64,000 bases of DNA from Anadara kagoshimensis. Taxonomy: Eukaryota > Mollusca > Bivalvia > Arcoida > Arcidae. The notes under the pieces are model-generated. The model ran no database searches and was not told the DNA's origin. It saw nothing but the letters and a program-made list of their open reading frames with translations. Positions 45,601 to 57,600 of this stretch are shown in pieces. Positions within the stretch are counted from its first letter, which is position 1. Every line of letters begins with the position of its first letter. The position numbers and the translations under genes were made by a program. The DNA is taken from the NCBI GenBank assembly GCA_021292105.1, contig CM037870.1:12325353-12389352 (forward strand), written 5' to 3'.

Positions 45601-48600
45601 TTAGAAATTGATAAAATTAATAAAACTAATGCAACGTAAAAGCTCTCGTCACAAATAGCTGAAAAATTGCTGATGCAACATTGAACAAAATTACAACCAA
45701 TTCAACAACTTTTATTTTATTTTCAGAAAGTCGATTTGCGACCCAGTATATGCCCAGTAGTACACCGCTACATTCAGCCAGTCATAGTGGTTTAATTGGT
45801 ATGTGTTGTTTATTTAGCGGAGGGACTGAAGGATATCTATATGATGTTTGGTCTCAAGCACAGCAGTTATCAACTTACAAATATACATCAGAGGCGATAC
45901 AGGTAATTCAGAGTTTCCACAATTTCAAAATTATTAGTAGCTAATCTGTGGAGAGAATAAGTCCTTTTAAAGTATTTTTTCAACAAATTGCTAAAACAGT
46001 TACTTTTTGAAAAAGGTTATCAGACTGTAATAGCCAATGGCGATTTTGGCTACCAGGAATAGAAACATAGTAATTACTAAGGGAATAGCATAGCGTGATT
46101 CTGATTCTAGTTTTTTTGCACAATATAAGAAGCCTCAAGCTGTCCTGAGCATTTAGGACCTTTGGTGGTCAAGTGGTCTCAAGTGCCTGCCTATAGATAA
46201 CAGAGCCTTTCACTACCTAGGATCAAAGTTCACTTGGGAAGATCCTAGTTTGAGCAAGTTTGTCAGTTTGCATGCAGCAGGTGAGTGGCAATCTGGCTTC
46301 CTCCGCCATTCATGAACTGACTGCCTTGATTTAAATTAAAGTATCTTGACTAAGTGTAAAACTTAATTGAGGTACTATGTTCCATTCATCTTGTTACATT
46401 AATCATATTCCAACATTTTTAGCTCACCTGAGCCGAAAGGCTCAGATGAGCTATTGCTATCTATCACCGTCCGTCGTCCGTCGTTCGTCGTGCGTCGTGC
46501 GTAAACTTTACATTTTAATCTTCTCCTCCAAAACTACTGAGCCAAATTTGATGAAACTTGGTGATTATTATGCCTGGGTAACAGGCTTTCAAAATTGTGT
46601 TCGGGGTTTGACCACGCCCAACAATATGGCTGCCGTTACTATAAATAGCCAAAAGACAAAAAAATCTTCTTCTCTGAAATCAAAAGGTGCAGGCAAATTT
46701 TGATTGGATATTTGGATTCAGGATACCTAGATACACTATAATTGTGTTTTTCATGAAAATTAAACGAAAAATAGGTTACACGTTTTTTGCGTAAAATTAG
46801 GTAATTTTTAAAATGAGACATTTATTGTTATAACTTCATAATGGCTGAAGATAATTGTATGGAGTTTTCACTGTTGATCTTGTCTTGCCATTTTCTTCCG
46901 ATTGATGTCAAGGTCAAAGGTCAAGGTCATGTCCTAGTTTTTGACCTTTGATAAAAAATGCTATTTTTTAAACATTTCTGGTGATAATGATGTAGGATTT
47001 TTGGTTAATTGTAGGTATTAACATGACGATCATTTTGATATATCGATTAAGTTTATGGGTTCAAAGGTCAAGGTCACAGATGTACAAGTTTACCAAAATA
47101 GTTAATTATCTGCAAAACTATGAACTTTTTGTATAGGCATGTATATTAGAATATTGTAGGTAATGGCCCAATGGTCATTTTGATATATGAATAAAGGTCA
47201 TGAGTTCAAAGGTCAAGGTCACAGATGTGAATGAATACCTGAATGGTTAATTATCTTGAAAACTGTTAACTTTTTGTATATGCATTTATATTAGAATATT
47301 GTAGGTATTAGCCTAACAACCATTTTGATATATGAATGAAGGTTATGGGTTCAAAGGTCAAGGTCACAGATGTGAACAAGGTCTGAAATGATTATTTATC
47401 TCAAAAACTATAAAATTTTTGTATAGGGATGTATATTAGAATATTGGCCGAATTATCATTTTGATATTTGAATGAAGCTCATGGGTTCAAAGATCACAGG
47501 TGAGCGTTAAGGCCCATGGGCCTCTTGTTTGCATTGAGACATCCTAAATACACATGTATTTCCAAATAATGTTGTCACTTGTACCCATGAAACAAACCAT
47601 GTACAATTTATCTTGTTACTTTGAAGATTGTGTTAGATTGTGATTTACTACACATCATTACTAAGACCGGACTAGAGACTTACACAGCCAGATGTACTGC
47701 AGGAGCTATCCACAATACTGAGGTGTTTGATAATATACATAAGGTAAACCATAAACTACAGTAAAGATACTTCTACCTTGCAACACTCCTTTTTGCAGAT
47801 TTGAACCAATAACTTTTTCATAGCATTAAATTTTCATGAATTCTTGTCCATGGTTGATCAATCAGGACCATTTGACCAAGGCTATATATAGGAAAATAAA
47901 TTAATGAAATAAAGTTCTCACAAAATAAAATAGGACCTAAATAAAATGGGACCTTATTTGTTATGTGATCTAAAGCTCCAACTAACATGTGTCTCATCCT
48001 CTGGGTTCAAGTCCTAATTGGACAGAGAAAAGGTAAGGAAATATTAAGGCCTAGCTAAAAAAATATGACTGTGTTTTCCCGCTAACTTGGTATTCTTGCA
48101 AGCTCTGTTAAAGTTGGTATCCTTGCCTCATATAGCCAATGTAAAACAAATAAAAAATTTAAAAATGCCTACCTACAGGCCCCTTATTATACCCCCCGCT
48201 TAAAAAGTGCCCGGGGGGTGTCCGTTCGTGTGTCCGACTGTCCTTCCGTTACACCTTAGGGTACCTATCTCTTATTCGCAACTCCTCCTAAACCCTTCAA
48301 TGGATTTTCATGAAACTTTCACACAATCTTTGTGATATAATGTAGATGTGCACCTCCTATTTAAAAATTTGATCCAATGGATTTTTGGGAGCGGGGGTAT
48401 TTTTTGTGAGCTTCTGGTTCACAGTTTTTCTAGTTTTTCTTAGAATGTTAGGAAAAACACATATTTGTTTTGTCTAAATTCATTTGTATTTATATCCATT
48501 ACACCATAAGTATATTAATTTATTGATTGCTTCTTCTGTTTTAGACATTCCCACCAGCTGATCTTGAAATTTGTCTTTGTGGTGTTCATCCATTTATGGG

Positions 48601-51600
48601 AGCAAGGGACATAACCCTGACAGATAAACATGTCATCTTATTATCTAAGATGAATGATTCCTCCAGGTGAGCATTTTAAATTAGACGGGAAAGGGGCTTG
48701 CCAACCTGCCACAACATGTATCGGCACAGAGCTACACAGGAAAATTTTGTTCAATAAACATGAATTCCACTTATAAAACCTTAAAAATTGATACCCCATG
48801 TCACAGTAAGTGTGTCATGCTAAAAAAAAAACCCCTCCTAGCAGACTGCAAAAGTAAAAATTTCTGCCATCTCACTTATAATTAGTGACTTCTAAATAAA
48901 GGTGAAATATTTTGACTGGTACCAGTATGTAAAACCCTATTCAATCAAACAAATTGAAGGTGAAGATCAAATATTAATTGCAAATGTCAAGAAAACAATA
49001 TAACAATGTTTGAAGTATTTATGCAAACATTAAACTCAATTTGTATCATAAAATGACATTTAAATAGATTTTTCAAATAAAAATTGTCATAATTGTCTTT
49101 TTGGTTACAGTAATTGTTGATTTCTCTTTTGAACAATGGTAGGACCTTGGCCGTCAAATGACCTTAAGCCCAAGTGAAATGAGAATTTCAGAATTAAAAA
49201 ATCAAGCTACATGTATTTCACTAAAAAAAAAACCTGCATATTTATATAATCTGAAGAGTCAATTAAAGCATAAAATTTAAAAGATGAAGTAAATATAATG
49301 TACGTAAATATAAACAAACCATAAAATTAAAATTACAGGTGATATAACTGAGCAAAAAGGTCAGATTTGGATATTTGGGGAAAAAACTCAAATATTCCTT
49401 CCATAAATCAAGGATACAAGAAGCCCTGCTTCTAGATTCAAAACTGTGTAATGTACGAGTTGTTATGATTTAATGTTCTGTCTGTTTTGAAGTGCTGTTG
49501 CCTTGAATTTTTATTTTTATTTTACGTTTCAGGAAGACTAACAGTGATTGGTGTTTATATGCATTGGAGAAATCTCCCATAGCTGATCTCTACCGAGACA
49601 TGGTAAGTACATGTTTATATGCTTAAGATTGGTGTGGCGTGAAGATTTTATTTTTACGCCCCAGAAAAGATTCTTTCACTTATTGATATATCAAGGCAGG
49701 CAGTTTTGGGATTGTGGAGAAAACATGAGTACCCACAGAAAAAAAACACCAACCTTTTCCAAGCGAACTGACAAAGTTCCTCACACTAGGATCTGTCCCT
49801 GTAGGATTTTGTAGTGAGAAGTGCCAGAAATGCAATGATTTGTAAACGCGGGCTTTAGATCACTTGACCATTAAGGACCCAGCTGGTCCATGGTACATGT
49901 TAAAAAATAAAAGTTCTGAAAAATGGGAATTATTTTGATCAGCCTTTGATGCAGATGGCTGCTTGTCAAGTTATAGAGTCATTGATTTAATTTTGATATT
50001 AGACTTTAATATCAGATGATTCTATAATAGTCGAAGGAGAGATAACTGAGCATCTCATAGGACTAGAAGGCTGTGTAATAAAATTGAGAACACAACTTCA
50101 CTTAATTTTAAGCAGTTTATGTCACGTTTTTGTTGTAACATTTGTCTCTCCATTTGCTTAAGTAAGAATGATGAACAAACCTTGGATGTGGTTAGTTATA
50201 CTATTAGATTTTTTTTTTCATTATAGGGGTTTAATTATATACGTAACACCATGTCTGTTTTTCTTTCCATTTAAAATTGTTTATACTTCATACCTTCCAC
50301 ATCTGTGCATGGATTTTGATCAAACTTGGCACAAATGTATATAAGCATGAGATGATGTGTCACATACCACATTAAGATCTATATGTCAAAGGTTAAGGTT
50401 ATTTGGAGTGGAAGTATTGGGCTCTCAAGAGACATTTATAGTGCTGGATTTATTTTTCTCTTCCAGTTTTCATTTGGTGTGAAATATCAGCAGACCAGTA
50501 CAGCAACATACTTACATTTGTTATTAGAAGGTCACATGATCCTTAGAGGCGCATTGATTGGCAGTCAGAATGAAAACCTCCTGCTCCAAGACTTGTTGCA
50601 TGAATCATGTGCACTTTTAGGGGAATATTATGCCATGTAAGTAATTTGTATCAAATGTGTTATACAAAGAACCTTGATTACCAAATAAAACAAAACAATT
50701 ATACTTCCAATCTCATTTTGATTTAAAAAAATATTTTAAGATAAAAAAAAAAATAATAATAATAATGACTTTGCATTTGAAAATTCTATTATCAAGTTGT
50801 CAAAGTTGTACATGAAGGTTGTCTGTGTGTCACCTGAAAAACTAAATGTAATAAGGTTAGCATGATACTTAGCCTGTAAAGAAACTCCTTGGAAAATGGA
50901 TTGAGGCAGAGGTTTAAATGCATAAATTATAAAAGTCAGTGACAAGAATTTCATATAAAGAGTATAATTAAATTATAGATTTTTGTACTTGAATTGGACA
51001 TGTTGGAGCAAATCTTAAAATGTGTATTTTGTAATTTTAGGCCAGATTGTGAAAACTGGAGATTAGCACTGCCATATTACTTAATGTCTGGTATGAACGT
51101 AGCAGAAGTTGTTCGACAAGTTGTACAGTATAAACTACATACTAAAATGGTAACTGTACCTTAATAATTCTACAATGATATAGACAACTCCATGTAAAAT
51201 TGATCATAATTGTACCCATACTAAATCTTTATTGTCCTTTTATGTAAATTAAAGTGTAATCTGTTTATAAGTACATCAACATATATTGTTAACCATGTAC
51301 ATTCTAAACCCTTGTGTTTAAAATATCATGTTGTTTTTGTCAATTGGATATTATGTATCTATATTACTTAATGCATTAACAATGAAATTCCTGTACTCAG
51401 TATCCAATTGTAATCAGAAGTTTAAAAATTATCACCTCAAATTAAGATACCGGTATATGGTATAAATGTAAAAACTTCAAATAGGATTTTAGCTGTAAAA
51501 ATTTTGTATCTGAAGGAAATTTCAACAAAAGATGAGTTAAAAAGCTGTATATTGGTGAGTTATTTGTGATAATCCCTTTATTTTTGAAGATGAAAACATA

Positions 51601-54600
51601 GTATTTTTTAAAATGTTTGTTTAATTTTTTTAGACAACACCTTATTGTTTTGGAAAAGGATTTTTACACTATTTGAATCATGTCTTGTTTATGGATGATG
51701 AGCCCTATAATCTGAAAGAGGTTAGTAAACATGTGAGCTATTGATATAACCAGTATGTGTAAAGGGGAAGGGTGCTTCTAATTAAACCCATTGGCTACCC
51801 CAATATAAGTGAAAGAATGTTGACCAGGGTGTAAAACACCATAACTCTTAGATATTGCTATAGAATTTCTGGAAAAGAAATTCTGACATATGCATATATG
51901 ATTCTAGGCACGTAATATCTAGTCGAAATGGGAGGTCACAAAATGTTTTAAGGGAAAACTAGAACTGTTTCTAGAGAGCTTAATACCCCCGTCACCAATG
52001 CTGGTGATTATTTTATACCTGTGTCACCAAAGACAAAAGCAGGTCTAGTAATGTGCATGGTTTGTATAATCTATAATGCATGAATGCCATTCTTGCAAAA
52101 CAGCTGATTTGTAAACTTGTTTGTTAATTTTAATTTTATATCATTATATAGGATGAAGGAGATTTAGTGTTAGAAGTGTGTAATGAAGCCATTCCACATA
52201 AATTATCTAGTGTTGTTCTGTTGTCAAGGATACAAACCTATAATGCAGGTATAAATAACACACCTATACAGTAAACATTGTTTTAATACCCCTCTATAAC
52301 TCTGCCACCTGTTTCAGAGTATTTTGAAGTCCTAAAACCCATCCCATCTATGATTTTCTTTACAACCATTCCTTGTTTTATTGCCAAACTCCTTTATATG
52401 ATCAAAATTTGACTGGACATTGGTGGTGGTGAATCAAAGTTTTACAGTACATATTGCTGATTTTCTTGTCCTGTTTTGTGAATGCTAGCATCAAATCCAG
52501 TGATATTTCATTAACAAATTCCTAAGTGTTTGGTTAATGTTGTCTATCAGCATACTGCTCGACCAATTTACTCCATTTGTGTGAAATATTTTGAAATCAT
52601 TTTTAAAGCAAAATCGATCTCAGACTAGGATAGGATAAAAAATTCTTCTGTTAAAAATTAAGTACACCAAAACAAATTTTCTTTTACCATTTTAGCTCTT
52701 CTGACCAAAAGCATTTAAGCTATTCAATGTATTCTGTACATGGGTACTGGTAGATGAAACTATATTTACTTGATGTCATTCATAGACTGCCAGACAATTG
52801 TTTACCATTCAACCAATGAAATTGTTAGAAATTCATGAAATAAGTCAACTTTAATTACCGAACTGTGACTGGATTATGTTTTTTATTGCAAAGAAGAAAA
52901 ATGTACTTAAATAAATTGACTCTATTATTTGATTTTTTGCAGAAAAGGCAATTTCATTATTGCAGTCTTGGTTAAAACAAAAGTCAAATGCTCAGGAAAG
53001 TGCCAGGTTAGTGTTTTTAAGTTATATAGCTTTATCAACATGAGTGCATTTGATGCAGCTTGCAAACAACTTTAAATTGAGTTTTAAAAAGCACAGATGA
53101 CAATCACATGATTATGATAATCCCATTTTTTGGCTTTGAAGATAATTTATCTTAGTTTTATATGATAGCACATAAATTTGAAAATAAAATTAAGATAGCT
53201 TACAGAAGATGTTCATGGGCAATATTTTGCAGAAATTTATAAATGGATACAACCACAGTGACTTCTCTTCTGCATACCATATATTGCTTAATTTTAACCA
53301 TATTAACATTGATATTTTCCAAAAACTTGAGATGATTAAAAAGAAGGATAATACAAAACAAACTCTACATTGTGCATGTTGTATGCATGAATTGATCATT
53401 GTAATATTGAAATTCAATATATAAAATGTGGCTTAGAAAGAGTGTTTGCTTGATGTTAATTCTTTTTTTTTTTTTTTTTTTTTGGGGGGGGGGGGGGGAG
53501 TATTTGCATATACATGACGTTTACAATAGGTAAAAATCTAATTGATACAGACTTGATACCAAAACAAAATAAGTTTTCAAATTTATTAATTTATTTTTAT
53601 TTATAGTGCTTTAGATTTACTTGCCATGGCTGTTCTTCACCTGAAGTTGTGTGAGCCAGAAGCTGCACAAGTTGCACTAAATTCAATAGATCAGGTATGT
53701 ATTAATGTGTCTGTTTATGAATATATATTTACACATGTCCGTGTGTGTTAATTTAGAAATAAACAATTACAGGTAATGTTGCATATAGCACATATATCAA
53801 TGTACACATCAAATTATTTCATATGTGTTTCTAATAAAAAATTCAAATGTTTTCTAAATGATCTCTGACTTCTTTGACTTTTTTTTTTGGGGGGGGGGGG
53901 GTGTTGATTGAGTGCCTGCTTAAGGATCTGTGTCAGATTTTCTGGTGTTTTGTTGTTGAAAGAACCCTGCTTCCTCTATTAAGTATCTCCAATTAATGAA
54001 TCACAGTGCCTATCAACAAAGTGATCAGAATCTTGCGAGAAAGTTTGTCTGTTCACTTGCAGAAGGTTTGTGCCTTTCTCAAGGCACTCTATGTCCTCCA
54101 TTGACCTTGAACTTACTCACTCAACCTCAATATAAGTAACGGAATCTTGACTTAGACGCAAAACTTTATTACTCTGCACCACACCATACCATGGGTCTCT
54201 GTGGCCTAGTGGTCTAAAACATGCACGTACAGACCACAGCACCTCTCACTGACTAGGATCCAATCCTACTTGAGACAGATCTTAGTGTGAGAAAGTCTGT
54301 CTCTTCGCATGCAAAATTTGGGTGGTTTTCTCTGGTTCTTCAGTACCCTCTGTCATTCCAGAACTGACTCACCCAACCTCAATATAAGAAATGGCATCTT
54401 GGCAAAGGTGTACCTCTCCACATTATCCCACTGCACTCTTATAATTTTGACCATTTGCCTATCATACAAATTGTTTATATGAATGTTACCTGAGTCTTTA
54501 GCGACTGTTTTCTTTATAAAACAGAAAGAATTGACAGAAGTCTGTGCCAGTAATCACCAGCTGTTACATCAGGATTTCCAACATTTGTCACCCTTGTCAC

Positions 54601-57600
54601 AGGTAAGTAGAATGTGATAGGATAACAGTGTGTCTAATTTTAATAAAAGTCAAAATCTACCCCCATCTGACTCTGTTCTTAAAAGAAACACATGATAAAG
54701 TCTTAATTTCATGTATCCATATAAAGCAAATATAGTCTTCTCAAGTAATATATAAGAAAATCAAATTTGTCTTTTTGCTATTTCTTGCTCAGGATCTGTA
54801 AGCTAACATTTCATGTCTTCAAAAGTTTTAAAACATGTTTAAGGCACTGCTGTCAGGGGCGTAGTTGGGCATGTTGGTAAATTACGTACTGTATGCGTGA
54901 AAATTGTGCCGTTTTTCTAGGGGGTATGGGGCATGCTCCCCCAGGAAATTTTGAAAAAATACAACAAAAATGGTGCGTTTTCCATGAATTTCTACCCTTA
55001 TCTGCGAAATTTTTCGACTAAAATTTTTAAACTTGAAAAAGAAATTTAAACGACCAATGATTTGTATATTGATTCATATGCATAAATCGTCTTGTTCATT
55101 ATGATAGTTTCAATTTCGAGGGTTAAATTTTGTATTGCTTTCAAGTTTTAATATATAGTTGTCATATAATTATTTTAACATTTTGAATTACGATATTTGA
55201 CAAAATTAACTTACGCACAGTCGTATGTGCGTATGCTCAGCTACGCCCTTGGCCGTATTTATGTCTGTTAACTGATCAAATTACTGCATAAATAACCAAA
55301 GCATTTTAGAAAAAATGTCCTTGCTAAAATTTTATATGAAACTTCCTCTTTTTGTATATTTGCATGATCCACTTACAATACATGATATTCAGCTCTGCTA
55401 ATTTTTATTTATCGAAAACATTTGTTACAGTAGTAAATGCAGAACCATGTATACTGTTAGGAAATGTTTAGGTTTCTTCTGCAGCACAGGATGTAATAAT
55501 TATATGTTGTATATTTGTAGTTGATGAGATGCCATTGTCCTGATGTGCTGATAAAGTCATTAACAAGACTACACGATTCTGGTACAATATCCCTGGATCT
55601 CAGTATAAAATTACTACAGGTAAATCAAAATCCTATTAGAGAATGTTCAGTAGCAGTCTGTGTAGCTAAGTTGGTAGAGCTGTAATAGGAGGAAGAAAAT
55701 GCCTGAAAAAATTCACTTTCTCACTGAATGCCCTGATTGAGGATCGAACCCAGGCCTCCCTGGTGAAAAGCGAGCATTCTGCCACCAGGCTAAAAGATCT
55801 GTACCTGGAAGTCTGGCAGGAAATCACTTATTTGGCAGGATATCACTTAATATTTACATTTTGTCTGTTTTCTGTCTTCTACACAAGGTTTCAGAGCAAT
55901 TGCGTTTATATTGGCTATGAACTGCAAGATCTACCTTGGTGACGTCACGGGAATTCCATTCACAACAATCAGCGTATGAATACACAAAACCGGAACTATA
56001 ATGACATAAAAATAAAGTTTGTTTACATCCCGTGATATCGAATTACTCATGTCATTGTGATTATTTATTACCCAAATAATTGTATTTAATAAAAAATTGA
56101 ACAATTTAGTAGAAATTTTGTATGCAATTTGTTGTTTTTTCCATGCACTATTTTGTCCTAGAATTTCTGGCGCCAAACTGCACAGCTGATCAGTTGGATC
56201 TGCTGTTCCATCAGCTGTTCCGTTAATCGAAAATCGTTGTTGACAAAGCGCCGAATAAAAATTTTCTAAAATGATTTTGAACCAAGAAAGAAAAGAAAAT
56301 AGTTTTAAACGTAAATATAACAATTGAACTGTTTAGAAATGCGGTTCATAGTCGATATGAACGCAATTGATATGCAAGGCAAACTAATCATAACGCGCGT
56401 TATTCAGTTTGCTTGCATATCAATTGCGTTCATATCGACTATGAACCGCATTTCTAAACAGTTCAATTGTTAATTATATCTACTATATACAATACAACAA
56501 TACTATGGCTAGCTAAGTTCTGATACAGAATATGAGAATGTTAATGTGGGAGGAACAGGTTTTAATCACTGCGTTATTTCTCATTCTTCTTGCAATTTTA
56601 TCCCGAGTCAATCCATTAAAAGAGTTAATCATCAACAAAAAGGATCAAATTTATTTTCATCTACTGTAACTGAAACCCCCTGTTATATAGATATTTCTTA
56701 TTGGGCTAAAGCACAGTTTACAAATCATGGCACTTTTCCCTCCAAAGCTTAATGGTGGTCAAATTGTTAAAACATATAAATCATTGACTTATAGACATAT
56801 GCTACAAGTGTACCAACTACCCTTAAGATGACTGAAAAATAAACAGCATTTTGTCACTGTACTTCAGTTGCCAGTGGTATAATGTGTACAGTCTGCAGAT
56901 CACAGCTTCTCACACTGTCTAGATTTCAATCCCATTAAGGTACATCCTTAATATAATGTGGAGAAGTTTGTCAATGAGTGGTTTTCTTTAGTCATTCCAG
57001 TATCCTCAAACATCTTAGAACTGACTGCCTCAATATACCAGTAAGTGAAAGAATATTGACAATGTGTAAAACACCATAACTCCACTGAAAAAATGTCACT
57101 CCATTTTCAATATAAATTCAATGAAACTACAACATTTATATGTGGTAATTAAATGAAGAATTTTTTTCAAATTTTCAGGGTCCAAGTGGTCATGGAGAAA
57201 TACACAAAAATATGCACATAAAGGAATATTTGGAATTATTAGTCAATGGTTAGTATTTATCCACATCAATATCAAAAATATTATAAAAATATTAATTTTA
57301 GTGTGTACAAATTTTAGTGCAAATTATAACTTGGGTTAATGTGTGTGGACTCGAATTAGCATCATTGGCATGGATTAGTTTGTGTGCTAGGATCATATTT
57401 AATTTAGGAATAGATTTAAAAAGCATCATCAACTTTGGACTAGCACTGGAGTAAATGCCAAGTGGTGCTGTTATTGTAGGACACTCAACCAACCACTTAT
57501 TTTACAACCAGTGATCCATAAATATGTGCATTTAAAAAATTAAAAATAATCCTTATTTATTTATTTTAACAGCTTCACACAGAAGATACATCTTTGAAGA

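Noticed and set aside
55931-56323. 130-codon minus ORF in HPS3 intron 15
   Set aside because: No family similarity or splice context, and it ends in the palindromic MITE.
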